From Thermomicrobium roseum DSM 5159 (lineage in GTDB: Bacteria > Chloroflexota > Chloroflexia > Thermomicrobiales > Thermomicrobiaceae): DNA of 64,000 nucleotides. Positions 28,786-37,500 of this stretch are shown here, piece after piece. Made by a program: the position numbers and the translations under genes. Within the stretch, counting starts at the first letter, position 1. The number at the start of each line of letters is the position of its first letter. The notes beneath the pieces are model-generated. The model saw nothing but the letters and a program-made list of their open reading frames with translations. It was not told the DNA's origin and did no database searches. The stretch is from assembly GCF_000021685.1 (NCBI RefSeq), contig NC_011959.1, forward strand, positions 1,735,705 to 1,799,704, written 5' to 3'.

Positions 28786-30474
28786 TTACTCGACTGCCTC
28801 GAAGATCGCCTTGGCTGCCTCCAGGCGGCGCTGGTCCTCCGGAGTCAGCGCGACCGGTCGCTGTTGTCCGGAGGAATCAGGCGTCAGCCGACCTTTTGGG
28901 TCAGTTTCGTCTTCCGAAGAAAGCGGCTCCCCGGCCGCTGTGGTCAGCTGCCGGGGCACGTCTTCCGGCGCGAGACAGGTGATGCGGCAGGCTCGGCCGA
29001 GATGCTTGGCCAGCACCCGTTCGATCACACGTCGCAGCTCGGCCTCTTCGTTGATACGGCGACGATGGAACTCGTACGGCGCGACGAGGACGACCTCATC
29101 TCCGCGGATCAGGCGTGGTTCAGCATCCGCCAGGAGTGCAGCCGCCTTGCTGTTGACAGCCCGGAGCTCGCGCCGGATCGCAGCCCAGCGCGTGAGCAGC
29201 TGATCGAGGAGCTCATCGTCCCCATCGACCGCTGGACTGGTCGTCGGCGAAACGGCCGGCTGGGACGATGCTGCTGGCGGGGGAGCCGGGCGTGGAGCCG
29301 CTGGGACAACGCGCGGCGGTGTTGCGGTCATCGCCGGTACCGCCGTGGCACCAGAAGGTGCAAGAGTGCGCTCGCGCTGCGATCCATCGAGCAACAGGAT
29401 CGACTCCACGAGGCCGAGTTCCAGGAGGAGCTGCGGATCGATGCCGGATCGCGGGAGGGGCGCGTCGAGACCGGTCAGCCGACGGAGAACGAGCGCGAGT
29501 TCCTCGAGCGAGAAGCGCTGAGCCAGCGCTGATGCCTCGGGCGGCAGGAGCGGATCGCTGCCACCAGCCCGGACGTACAACAGTGTCCGAGTGAAACGGA
29601 CCAGCTCGCGACCGAGCTGGTGCAGGTCATCGCCCGCATCGGCCGCCTCTGCCACCAGCCGGAGAGCCCGGCCAGCATCCCGGTCAGCGATCGCCGTCAC
29701 GAGATCGAGAAGCCGATCGTCGCGGCTGCCACCCAGGACCTGGCGCGCCAGCTCGAGCGTGATGACTGGTTCGTTCTCGCCGTCGCTCGCGAAAACGGCG
29801 AGTCGCTCGAGGAGGCCGAGGGCATCGCGCAGGCTCCCCGCAGCGCGGCGAGCGATCAGGGCGAGCACGTCGTCCGGTGCCTCGATGCCTTCGCGCAGGC
29901 ACACGAAACGGAGGCGCTCGACCATCCGGTCAACGGGCAAGCGGCGGAAATCGAAGCGCTGGCAGCGTGAGGCAACCGTTTCCGGAAGTTTGTCCGGCTC
30001 GGTCGTCGCCAGGACGAAGACGACGTGCGGGGGTGGCTCCTCCAGCGTCTTGAGGAAGGCGTTGAAGGCGTCACGTGTCAATTGGTGCGCTTCGTCGATG
30101 ATATAGAACTTGGTGCGCAGCTCGACGGGTGCATACTTCACCTTCTCGCGGAGATCGCGGATATCGTCGACTCCACGGTTGGAAGCCGCGTCGATCTCGA
30201 TGATATCGACCGCTGTACCAGTGGCGATGGAGCGGCAGGCTCCGCACTGGTTGCAGGGGCGCCGCCAGGGATCGGCGTCCCGGCAGTTGACCGCCTTGGC
30301 CAGCAGGCGCGCCGTGCTGGTTTTCCCGGTACCGCGCGGCCCACAAAACAGGTAGGCGTGCGCCACCCGGTCGAGGGCGACCGCATTGCGCAGCGTGCGC
30401 GCGATGGCTTCCTGTCCAACCAGTTCCTCGAAGGTCTGCGGGCGATATTTCCGGTACAATGAGCCGGACTGCAT
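28786..30474 (-). CDS. dnaX: DNA polymerase III subunit gamma/tau
   Basis: DnaX is the ATPase core of the clamp loader that places the beta clamp on DNA. The 562-residue protein begins GSLYRKYRPQTFEELVGQEA, carries Walker A GPRGTGKTSTAR, the zinc cysteines in CRDADPWRRPCNQCGAC, Walker B FYIIDEAHQLTRDAFNAFLK and sensor 1 VLATTEPDKLPETV. Domain III follows, then a Pro/Ala linker and a C-terminal domain with LTPEDQRRLEAAKAIFEAVE. ATG 30474 gives the family-like start; ATG 30498 (eight residues longer) has GGAGAGG eight bases upstream and is an alternative. I did not find an obvious A-rich slippery site for making a short gamma form. Confidence 0.95.
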   Translation of the reverse strand: MQSGSLYRKYRPQTFEELVGQEAIARTLRNAVALDRVAHAYLFCGPRGTGKTSTARLLAKAVNCRDADPWRRPCNQCGACRSIATGTAVDIIEIDAASNRGVDDIRDLREKVKYAPVELRTKFYIIDEAHQLTRDAFNAFLKTLEEPPPHVVFVLATTEPDKLPETVASRCQRFDFRRLPVDRMVERLRFVCLREGIEAPDDVLALIARRAAGSLRDALGLLERLAVFASDGENEPVITLELARQVLGGSRDDRLLDLVTAIADRDAGRALRLVAEAADAGDDLHQLGRELVRFTRTLLYVRAGGSDPLLPPEASALAQRFSLEELALVLRRLTGLDAPLPRSGIDPQLLLELGLVESILLLDGSQRERTLAPSGATAVPAMTATPPRVVPAAPRPAPPPAASSQPAVSPTTSPAVDGDDELLDQLLTRWAAIRRELRAVNSKAAALLADAEPRLIRGDEVVLVAPYEFHRRRINEEAELRRVIERVLAKHLGRACRITCLAPEDVPRQLTTAAGEPLSSEDETDPKGRLTPDSSGQQRPVALTPEDQRRLEAAKAIFEAVE

Positions 30475-30518
30475 CCTGGCCTCGCGGGACGAGTCCATCC
30501 TTGGGGCCTCTCCGTGTG

Positions 30519-30530
30519 GTGACGCGTCAC
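30519..30530. promoter_or_regulatory. 12-bp palindrome in the dnaX/rsmI divergent promoter region
   Basis: GTGACGCGTCAC is a perfect palindrome placed between the divergent dnaX and rsmI starts. Its position suits an operator for a dimeric regulator. No regulator can be named, and short GC-rich palindromes occur by chance. Confidence 0.35.
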
Positions 30531-30577
30531 GAGCGTCCGTACGACTAAGCATACGTGGGGACGTGCCAGCCGGGCAA

Positions 30578-31462
30578 ATGGGGACGCTGTACCTGGTGGG
30601 AACACCGATCGGAAACCTCGAGGACATCACGATGCGGGCGCTCCGCGTGCTCGCTGAGGTACGTCTCATCGCGGCCGAAGATACGCGACAAGCCCGCAAG
30701 CTGCTCGGACGGTACGGAATCCAAACGCCGTTGGTGAGTTTCCACGCGCACAGTGGCCGGGAACGCGTGCAACAGCTCCTGGCCGCTCTGGGCGAGGGAG
30801 ACATCGCTGTCGTGAGCGATGCCGGAATGCCGGGGATATCCGATCCGGGAGCCGAGCTGGTTCGCGCGGCGGCGGAGGCAGGATATCCCGTGGTCGTCGT
30901 GCCAGGCCCTTCGGCAGTGACAGCTGCTGTCGCGGTTTCTGGTCTGGTGACCGATGGCTTCGTCTTCACCGGCTTCCTGCCGCGCCGGAGTTCGGAGCGC
31001 CGCGAGCGATTCTCGCTGCTGCGAGACCTGCCGTATCCTCTGGTCGTCTTCGAGGCACCCCACCGACTCCGGGAAACCTTGCATGACGCTGTGGAAGTAC
31101 TCGGAGACCGACCGGTCGCCGTCTGCCGGGAGCTGACGAAGCGCTTCGAGGAGGTCAGGCGGACGACGCTCGCGGAAGCCGCCGCCCATTACGAGCAGCA
31201 CGAACCCCGCGGCGAGTTCGTGCTGGTCATCGCCGCGGGGAGCCGGGAGCATCCCCAGGCAGACGAGCAGCGACTCGAGGAGCTCGTACGCGAGCGACTG
31301 ACGAAGGGTCTTTCGGCCGCGGCCGTCGCCCGCGAACTCGCTCGTCTGACTGGTCGACCCCGTCGTGAGCTGTACCGGCTGGCCGTGACCGTCCAGCAGG
31401 AGGAGCAGAAGAACGAAGCCGATGGGAAAGGAGGAACCCATGCCACCGGAGCAGGAACGTGA
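30578..31462 (+). CDS. rsmI: 16S rRNA 2'-O-methyltransferase RsmI
   Basis: RsmI methylates the ribose of C1402 in 16S rRNA using S-adenosylmethionine. The 294-residue protein belongs to the tetrapyrrole methylase fold: GTLYLVGTPIGNLEDITMRA, VRLIAAEDTRQARKLL, the Gly-rich VVSDAGMPGISDPG, and VVPGPSAVTAAVAVSGL with FTGFLPRRSSER. The C-terminal part (VARELARLTGRPRRELYRLA) matches the RsmI HTH-like tail. ATG 30578 is the conservative start; a GTG at 30563, with TGGGGAC upstream, would add five residues. Its end overlaps the next gene by 23 bases. Confidence 0.94.
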   Translation: MGTLYLVGTPIGNLEDITMRALRVLAEVRLIAAEDTRQARKLLGRYGIQTPLVSFHAHSGRERVQQLLAALGEGDIAVVSDAGMPGISDPGAELVRAAAEAGYPVVVVPGPSAVTAAVAVSGLVTDGFVFTGFLPRRSSERRERFSLLRDLPYPLVVFEAPHRLRETLHDAVEVLGDRPVAVCRELTKRFEEVRRTTLAEAAAHYEQHEPRGEFVLVIAAGSREHPQADEQRLEELVRERLTKGLSAAAVARELARLTGRPRRELYRLAVTVQQEEQKNEADGKGGTHATGAGT

Positions 31463-32678
31463 GCAGCCGATGCCACTCGACGGGATCACGGTCATCGAGC
31501 TGGGACAGGCTGTCTCCAGTCCACTCTGCACGATGCTCCTCGGTGATTTGGGTGCCGACGTGATCAAGATCGAGCCACCGCAAGGCGATCCCGCGCGCGG
31601 CTACGGTCCACCGTTCGTGGCTGGGGAAAGTCCCTATTTCTTGTCGGTCAACCGCAACAAGCGCAGTGTCGTGCTCGATCTCAAGCATCCGGAAGGAACA
31701 CGCGTCGCGCAGGAACTCGCCTCGCGCTCCGATGTGCTGGTCACCAACTTCCGGCCGTCAGCCATGCAGCGGCTGGGATTGGACGAGTCGACGCTGCGCA
31801 CCCGCAATCCACGACTGATCTATTGCCAGGTCACGGGCTATGGCCCGCGTGGGCCATGGGCCGATCGACCCGCCTTCGACCAGGTCGCGCAGGGGATGTC
31901 CGGGTTGATGAGCGTGACCGGCAAACCGGAGAGTGGGCCCGTCCGCGTCGGGATCGCCATCGCCGATATTCTGGCCGCCTTGTTCGCGACCTATGGCGTG
32001 CTGGCAGCGCTCTACGAGCGCGAGCGCACGGGGATCGGTCAGCGCGTGGATACCTCGTTGCTCGGCGCGGTGATCGGTGTGCTGACCTTTCAGGCAGGAC
32101 GGTACCTCGCCGGGGGTGGCGATCCGGGACTCGAGGGGAACGACCATCCGGTGGCCGCACCGTACGGTACCTTCCGGGCGCGGGACGGGTACCTCAACAT
32201 CGCCATCGCCAACGAGCAGATGTGGCGAAGGTTGGCCGAAGAAGTCGGGCACCCCGAGTGGATCGACGATCCACGGTTCCGCAGCAATGCTGACCGTGTG
32301 GCCAATCGCTCGCTGATCAACGCGGCACTCGAGGAAGCGTTACAGGCGGACAGCGTGGCGAACTGGGTGGAGCGCCTGAGTCGCGCCGGTGTCGCGTGCG
32401 GACCGATCTGGAGCGTGGGGCAAGCGCTGGAGAGCGAGCCGGTCGAGCATCTCGGGATCGTCCGGACGGTCGAGCACGCGTTGGCTGGTCCCATTCGACT
32501 GGTCGGTCCGGCGGTGGAGCTGTCGCGCACACCGCCGGTGATCCGGCGGACGCCACCGCTCCTGGCTGAGCACACGGCTGAAGTGCTCCGGGAACTCGGC
32601 TACGATGACCAGGCGATCACTCGCTTGGCCGAGGAAGGGGCGATCGTGCTCGGCCCGAGGGAGCGAGCGGTCCGATGA
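31440..32678 (+). CDS. CaiB/BaiF family (class III) CoA transferase
   Basis: Class III CoA transferases move CoA between carboxylic acids through an aspartyl-CoA intermediate without a covalent thioester chain on the donor. The 412-residue protein shows the family blocks ITVIELGQAVSSPLCTMLLG, DLGADVIKIEPPQGDPAR, VNRNKRSVVLDLKHPEG, and the catalytic Asp in RPAFDQVAQGMSGLM. AAGGAGG sits six bases before ATG 31440, which decides the start against an ATG 18 bases upstream. A crotonase gene overlaps its stop by four bases (ATGA), so the two likely act in one acyl-CoA pathway. The substrates are unknown. Confidence 0.92.
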   Translation: MPPEQEREQPMPLDGITVIELGQAVSSPLCTMLLGDLGADVIKIEPPQGDPARGYGPPFVAGESPYFLSVNRNKRSVVLDLKHPEGTRVAQELASRSDVLVTNFRPSAMQRLGLDESTLRTRNPRLIYCQVTGYGPRGPWADRPAFDQVAQGMSGLMSVTGKPESGPVRVGIAIADILAALFATYGVLAALYERERTGIGQRVDTSLLGAVIGVLTFQAGRYLAGGGDPGLEGNDHPVAAPYGTFRARDGYLNIAIANEQMWRRLAEEVGHPEWIDDPRFRSNADRVANRSLINAALEEALQADSVANWVERLSRAGVACGPIWSVGQALESEPVEHLGIVRTVEHALAGPIRLVGPAVELSRTPPVIRRTPPLLAEHTAEVLRELGYDDQAITRLAEEGAIVLGPRERAVR

Positions 32679-33460
32679 GCGGCATCAGGCTCGAGCGAAC
32701 GGGACCAGTGGCGCACATCGTCCTCGACCGCCCGGAGACCCTCAACGCGCTTACTGCCGCGATGTGGCACGAACTGCGGGGAATCGTGCGCCGACTCGCC
32801 AGCGATCACTCGGTGCGCGTGGTCGCGATTCGGGGAGCCGGCGAGCGAGCGTTCAGCGCCGGAGCGGATATCCGGGAGTTTCCGTCCCGGCGCACTGGGT
32901 TGGCTCGAGCGCGGGCGTACGATCGGCTCGTCTCGGCAGCCCTCGCAGCGATCCAGGAGGCTCCGCAGCCGGTCATTGCGGTGATCAGGGGGCTGGCGGT
33001 CGGGGGTGGTCTCGAGCTGGCCGCAGCCTGTGACATCCGGCTTGCCGCGCAGGATGCGCGCTTCGGGCTCCCGATCGGTCGCCTCGGGGTGATGCCTGGT
33101 CTCGGCGAGACGCGCGCGTTGTTGCGTCTGCTACCTCCCGGCAAGCTGATCGAGTTGGTTTTCCGCGGTGAGCTGATCGATGCCGAGGAGGCCTGGCGAC
33201 TGGGTCTCGTCAGCGAGGTCGTTCCGATCGAGGAACTCGAGCTCGCGACACAGCGGTGGATCGACCGCCTCCTGAGCATGTCCGCCGAGACGTTGCAGGC
33301 CACTAAGGCAGTGGTTCAGCTCGCGCTTCGCGGTGCCACGGAAAATGACGTCAGCTATCGCGAGCTCCTCGCGACGGTCTACGAGGGCGTGGCGTTCCAC
33401 GAGGGCGTGCGGGCCTTCCTCGAAAAGCGTGCTCCCAACTTTCCACAGCACCGGGCGTGA
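32675..33460 (+). CDS. Enoyl-CoA hydratase/isomerase (crotonase) family protein
   Basis: The 261-residue protein has the crotonase fold: oxyanion-hole segments AFSAGADIREF and VIRGLAVGGGLELAAACDIRLAA, then FGLPIGRLGVMPGLGETR. In rat mitochondrial hydratase the two catalytic glutamates are E144 (in GQPEI) and E164 (in AMEMV). Here the first position reads GLPIG, so that Glu is replaced, while the second is kept in KLIELVF. Members with one Glu often act as isomerases, decarboxylases or other acyl-CoA enzymes, so simple hydration is not assured. Translation probably couples to the upstream CoA transferase. Confidence 0.9.
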   Translation: MSGIRLERTGPVAHIVLDRPETLNALTAAMWHELRGIVRRLASDHSVRVVAIRGAGERAFSAGADIREFPSRRTGLARARAYDRLVSAALAAIQEAPQPVIAVIRGLAVGGGLELAAACDIRLAAQDARFGLPIGRLGVMPGLGETRALLRLLPPGKLIELVFRGELIDAEEAWRLGLVSEVVPIEELELATQRWIDRLLSMSAETLQATKAVVQLALRGATENDVSYRELLATVYEGVAFHEGVRAFLEKRAPNFPQHRA

Positions 33461-33791
33461 CCGGTCAGAAGCGGACCGGCTTCATCGGGACCGTCCGGGG
33501 ACGTGACTCGCGGGGGACACTGATCGAGGCTCGTTCATCGAGAGGGCAGCGATCCGCCGGGCGAGGAACCTCCCCCGCGGGTCGCACCGCCGACGGCCCG
33601 CCCGTGTGGAAGACCGAAAAGCCGTGTTCTCGGACGGGCGCTGGCAGCGCGGAACCGTTCGCGGCGTGGCGATGGCAAAGGAGCCGCCTGGGTGGGCTCG
33701 GCGTGCTCGCCCGTCGCCGAGCGGCGGGCTGAACGCGCCGAGTAGAGACGCGCCACGAGCTGGGGTACGGCGCAGGTGCCGAACTGACCGC
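33461..33791. other. GC-rich, hairpin-dense intergenic region
   Basis: This is 331 bases between convergent genes without a credible protein gene. A hairpin CCGGTC/GACCGG (33461-33466 with 33474-33479) follows the crotonase stop directly. CGCCCGT at 33599-33605 pairs perfectly with ACGGGCG at 33634-33640, and GCCCG/CGGGC arms lie near 33709-33729. The region is longer than a terminator needs. I compared it mentally with RNase P RNA, tmRNA, SRP RNA and 6S RNA and found none of their conserved cores. Confidence 0.45.
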
Positions 33792-34778
33792 TCAGCGCTG
33801 GATGAGCACGACGGTGTAGTAATGCATCCCATCCTGGCTGGTCGCTTCGGCGACCCCGAAGTGGGTGAAGCGCGGATCGAGCAGGATGGCACGATGGGAC
33901 GCACTGGCGAAGAGCGAGCGAGCTGCCTCGGCAACCGTTCGGTCGGCGGGGTAGTTGTTGCGCTGCAGCGTTTCACCAGCAAAACGCCAGTTGACCCGGT
34001 AAGCATCGAGCAGGTCGAAGACCGTGCGACCCTCTGGCGTCGTGTGCGAGAAGTAGCCGCGGCGCGCCATGTCATCGCTCCGCTCTTGCGCGATCCGGGT
34101 GAGCACGGGGTCGAGCACGAGTGGAGCCAGCCCGCTCTGTTGCCGCGTCCGGTTGATGTGATCAGCAAGATCGCTCGCTGGTGTGCTTCTTTGGTAGAAG
34201 GCGTCGCGGCTCTTGCTCGCCCAAAGTTCAGCGCCCAGGCGGCCGAGCAGGATCGCCCAGTCGGTTCCTGCTAGGTCAGGGCGAAATTCGAAACGCGCAC
34301 GCTCGAAGTACTGGATCAATAGGCCGTTTTCCCAGAAGGGCTCCGTGATGGGGTAACCGAAGAGCCGCAAGCCTCCACGGCTTTGCCAGTAGGACAGAAA
34401 CTCTGAGGCGATGGTATGTCCCGTTTCCGGGAAATAGAGTCGACCAGGAATCGGTTGTACGGGCCGCAGATCACGACCTTCGCGTTCGGCCATCTCCCGG
34501 CCGAGCAGGCCGAGCAGCACCTCGTATTCGGTGCCGGCGTACTCGGGGTGGTACTCGAAGCGTTGGCGTTCAAAGTACTGGACGAGATAGCCGTTTTCCC
34601 GGAAGGCTGGGCTGATCGGATAGCCGAATGTCGGGAGTCCCCCATACCGTTGGTAAAAGTTCTGGAACTCGGGCGCGACATCGTACCCAGTGGGAGTGGA
34701 AGCCGCAGCTAGAGTCGAACCTACAGGACTGAGCATAAAAGCGAGGAGAGCTAGGAGGACGTAGGCCGATCGCTTCAT
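33792..34778 (-). CDS. Secreted CAP-domain (SCP-like) protein with two aromatic repeats
   Basis: The 328-residue product has a signal peptide (MKRSAYVLLALLAFMLSPVGS, cleavage near AAA). Two repeats of about 50 residues follow, each with FGYPI then ENG.L.QYFER.RFE and ending in LLGLLGREM or LLGRLGAEL. The C-terminal 125 residues form a CAP domain: LADHINRTRQQSGLAPLVLD, RSDDMARRGYFSHTTPEGRT, the RFAGETLQRN block and SASHRAILLDPRFTHFGVA. Histidines and glutamates of the CAP cavity are present (YFSHTTPEG, AGETL, HRAILL). ATG 34778 has GAGAGGTG upstream; an ATG 21 bases earlier is less likely. The function is unknown; surface adhesion or wall binding by the repeats is inference. Confidence 0.88.
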   Translation of the reverse strand: MKRSAYVLLALLAFMLSPVGSTLAAASTPTGYDVAPEFQNFYQRYGGLPTFGYPISPAFRENGYLVQYFERQRFEYHPEYAGTEYEVLLGLLGREMAEREGRDLRPVQPIPGRLYFPETGHTIASEFLSYWQSRGGLRLFGYPITEPFWENGLLIQYFERARFEFRPDLAGTDWAILLGRLGAELWASKSRDAFYQRSTPASDLADHINRTRQQSGLAPLVLDPVLTRIAQERSDDMARRGYFSHTTPEGRTVFDLLDAYRVNWRFAGETLQRNNYPADRTVAEAARSLFASASHRAILLDPRFTHFGVAEATSQDGMHYYTVVLIQR

Positions 34779-35637
34779 CAGTACACCTCTCGCGAGCACG
34801 GGGCCCTCATGACCGCCGAGAAAAGCGATCGGCCGTCGAAACGCTATCCGGGAGGGATAGAAGGGTGATTGCCGGGTAGCTGATCCCGGTGAGTGATGGT
34901 TCTAGCCATTTCGACCCGGTACGAGCGGTGGGAGTTTTGACGGAAAGGCGGCTCTGTCGCCTGAGCACAGTTCCGTCCGACTCGCCTCGGTGTACCGTGC
35001 ACCGCTGGGCGGTCGGAGAGGCATCTGGCTACGATGATGCCGAGGGAATCGCGAGCTGCAGGACGAGTGCATAGGTAGCGGCGTTTTGCCTCGCGACGAG
35101 GGAGAGAGCCGGAATCATCCTACCCGGCACAGCTGCCCGCTGCCTCAATTGATTACTGCTTGCCCAGGGCGCAGCTGCAGGTCGGACAGGCTGCGACGAG
35201 GCGAAAGCGAGTATGGCTCAGTCTCGCATTCTCGTGTTCTGATCGCCTGGTCGAAGTCGGTTGTCCGCCAGCGATGGAAGCTATGGGACTCCAGGACTGG
35301 AGCATTTCGGGATCGCGGACGAGCAGGATCTGTTTGTCGCCCAGCTGTTCCAGAGCGAGCCTGTATTTCCCTGGTGATCGATGCTCGTGGAGTCAAGAGG
35401 GCGAGAGTTCACTGCCGGGAGCAGCGTTGGGTGGAGAACCAGCGATGACGGTGTTCGAGGTCGAGGTGGGCGAGCCGCTTTTCTCCTGCCCGACCGAGAT
35501 GTCCGGAAGGAACCAGTGGGTGAGCGGTGCTCGGTGGCGCAGATTGCACGAGCGAGAGGCCGAGCACCGCAGAGCCATCACGATGACGGAGTGTGACGAG
35601 AGCATCGCACCGTAGCGTGATCCGGGAAGCGCTGCTC
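34779..35637. other. Gene-poor region of about 0.86 kb
   Basis: No open frame here has recognisable similarity, a fitting ribosome-binding site and protein-like composition together. Base composition is visibly less GC-biased by codon position than in the genes around it. A short inverted repeat CTATCC/GGATAG sits near 34844-34860. The stretch could be decayed genes, and the promoter of the CAP gene must lie at its left edge. Nothing firmer can be said. Confidence 0.5.
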
Positions 35638-36198
35638 TCAATCGCGGAAGCGGAGTGTCCAAGCCACGAGTGCCTCGAGTAACTGCCGGATCCGCTCGCG
35701 CGTTTCTCGATCGACCAGACGGCCGTCACGGAAGAGCGTGGCCGCCTCCCGGACGAAAAGATCGGGCTTCGGGAGCACATACGACTCGGTCGACGCGAAG
35801 ATCTGGCGGAGTGCAAGTTGCGCCCGGATGGTTCCGGAGATACCCGTGGAGGCACCCATCAGAGCGACCGGTTTGCGACGCAAGGGACTCGTTGCCGGTG
35901 GACGAGAAGCCCAGTCGATCGCGTTCTTGAGCGGCCCGGGTACGCTCCAGTTGTACTCGGGAGTAGCGATCAAGAGCGCATCGGCGCGCGCGATGGCCTG
36001 CTTGAAGTGAAGAACCTGATCAGGCGGGCCAGTTCGCTCGAGATCCTCGTCATAGAGCGGAAGCTCGCGTACCTCGTACAGCTCGAGTTCGACACCGGGT
36101 GGGGCGAGTTCTTGAGCGGCCAGCAAGAGGCCGCGGTTGTAGGACTCGCGCCGCAAGCTTCCTGGAATTCCGAGTATCCGGAGCACGCGTTCGGTCAC
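35638..36198 (-). CDS. NADPH-dependent FMN reductase family protein
   Basis: The 186-residue flavodoxin-like protein begins ILGIPGSLRRESYNRGLL, the FMN phosphate-binding loop of the family. It then shows LPLYDEDLE, the ADALLIATPEYNWSVPGPLKNAIDW signature in two parts, and PVALMGASTGISGTIRAQ. Relatives reduce azo dyes, chromate, quinones or supply reduced FMN. The frame is open further up, but GTG 36198 is preceded by AAGGGAGG at good spacing, and the ATG-containing upstream frame has no similarity. No partner oxygenase is nearby. Confidence 0.9.
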   Translation of the reverse strand: MTERVLRILGIPGSLRRESYNRGLLLAAQELAPPGVELELYEVRELPLYDEDLERTGPPDQVLHFKQAIARADALLIATPEYNWSVPGPLKNAIDWASRPPATSPLRRKPVALMGASTGISGTIRAQLALRQIFASTESYVLPKPDLFVREAATLFRDGRLVDRETRERIRQLLEALVAWTLRFRD

Positions 36199-36419
36199 GT
36201 AACCTCCCTTCTCTTCACCGACCTCAGACCTGTACCGGCCAAAGGACACAGGTCGTCCCTCGAGAACGAATATCGATTGTGCGCAAAGGGCTTTGTTCTT
36301 TGCCAACCATACGAGTCACAGTCGAACGGCATGCGCGACGGTAGGTCAACGTCGCCAGACCAGTCGGCCATCTCCACCACGTGGAGCAGTACGGTAGAGT
36401 ACGGTAGCGGGGGAGCACG

Positions 36420-37079
36420 ATGGCTTTGGCTGTGGACCGGGCCATGAAGTGGAGAGAGCGGTTGGTTCGGGCGACTATGTTGGTCGGGGGATTGTTCTTG
36501 TTCGCTTTGGCACTCGTACTCGGGCTCCGTAGCGGCCTCGGTGCGTATTCTTGGATGGTTTTTCATGACGGGATCAGTCGCCACACACCGTTGACCGTCG
36601 GACAGGCGAGCATCGTGGTAAGTCTGGTAACTGTGGGAGCTGGCTGGGCGCTCGGGGTATCCCCCGGTTTCGGTACGGTTGCCAATCTTGTGCTGATCGG
36701 GATCTTCACGGACTTTCTTTTATGGATTGGGATGATTCCTCAGGCTCGTGATACGTTCGAAGGAGTGATCGAGGTCGCGGCCTCTGTTGTCCTCCTCGGA
36801 ATCGCGAGCGGCATGTATATCGCCGCTGACTTCGGTGCAGGTCCGCGCGATAGCCTGATGCTCGCACTCGCTCGCCGGACGAGGTGGTCGATCGGATGGA
36901 TCCGTTGGAGTATGGAATCGGCTGTGACGGTCATCGGCATCCTCTTGGGGGGATCGTTCGGGATAGGGACGATCATGGTTGCGTTGACGGTCGGTCCGGC
37001 CGTCCGGCTGGGTTTTGCGCTCTTCGGTTTGGATGGTCGCGGCCGTCGCAGGAAGGAGATTTGTGATGTACGACGGTGA
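36420..37079 (+). CDS. YczE/YitT-like integral membrane protein
   Basis: The 219-residue protein has about five membrane segments (residues 18-38, 62-80, 86-104, 118-136, 168-202) and the family's glycine-rich repeats, such as LGLRSGLGAYSWMVFHDGIS and FGAGPRDSLMLALARRT. This is the pattern of YczE-type proteins, whose function is poorly known. GGGGGAG lies upstream of ATG 36420. Its end overlaps the next gene by 14 bases, so the two are translationally coupled. Confidence 0.8.
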   Translation: MALAVDRAMKWRERLVRATMLVGGLFLFALALVLGLRSGLGAYSWMVFHDGISRHTPLTVGQASIVVSLVTVGAGWALGVSPGFGTVANLVLIGIFTDFLLWIGMIPQARDTFEGVIEVAASVVLLGIASGMYIAADFGAGPRDSLMLALARRTRWSIGWIRWSMESAVTVIGILLGGSFGIGTIMVALTVGPAVRLGFALFGLDGRGRRRKEICDVRR

Positions 37080-37455
37080 TCGCTTTCTGGTCGTCCGGCA
37101 GCGCTTCTTGCCCATGCTCCGCGCGGTGGCTGAGGAACTGGCTGATCGGACGGTTCCCGGGTACCCGATCGTCATCGACGACCCTGAGCAGGGGATCGTG
37201 GGGATCGCGCTCGCACCGGGGTTCAGTCTCGCCGTCGAGCGTCAGGGCGATCGCCTCCAGCTCGTGCGCCAGGTCGTGCAGCACCGCACCCTGGTCCACA
37301 CCGCTGCCGGGCGCGAGTGGTTCGGTGGCCAGCCTCGCGAGGTGCGCGAGGACCTGGACCTCGATCTCACGGACGTCGCCCTCCGCGACGAGCTGGCGCG
37401 CCTCCTCGCCGCCTGGCACAAGCACCCGCTGATCATCCGCCAGAGCGATAGCTGA
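37066..37455 (+). CDS. Small protein of unknown function
   Basis: I do not recognise this 129-residue soluble protein. It has no signal peptide or membrane helix. The N-terminal half is FLVVRQRFLPMLRAVAEEL and then a proline-rich loop and a beta-rich part (GIALAPGFSLAVER, LQLVRQVVQHRT); the C-terminal half is acidic and helical. AGGAAGGAG lies ahead of ATG 37066, inside the end of the YczE-like gene, so it is co-translated with it. A terminator follows within ten bases. Confidence 0.72.
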   Translation: MYDGDRFLVVRQRFLPMLRAVAEELADRTVPGYPIVIDDPEQGIVGIALAPGFSLAVERQGDRLQLVRQVVQHRTLVHTAAGREWFGGQPREVREDLDLDLTDVALRDELARLLAAWHKHPLIIRQSDS

Positions 37456-37459
37456 AAAG

Positions 37460-37500
37460 GGAGAGAGGCAGGAGGCACTCCCCTGCCTCTCTCCGGTTGT
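37460..37500. terminator. Bidirectional terminator between the small protein gene and ndk
   Basis: GGAGAGAGGCAGG at 37460-37472 pairs perfectly over 13 bases with CCTGCCTCTCTCC at 37482-37494 around a 9-base loop. GGTTGT follows on the plus strand, and the flank read on the other strand carries CTTTT, so it can serve both convergent genes. Confidence 0.85.

Noticed and set aside
33461..33791. RNase P RNA, tmRNA, SRP RNA or 6S RNA
   Set aside because: The conserved cores of these RNAs (for example GAGGAAAGTC of RNase P, or the tRNA-like ends of tmRNA) are not found on either strand.
35160..35615. A 151-codon plus-strand ORF in the gene-poor stretch
   Set aside because: No ribosome-binding site, no family resemblance and a composition like non-coding DNA; too weak to list as a gene.
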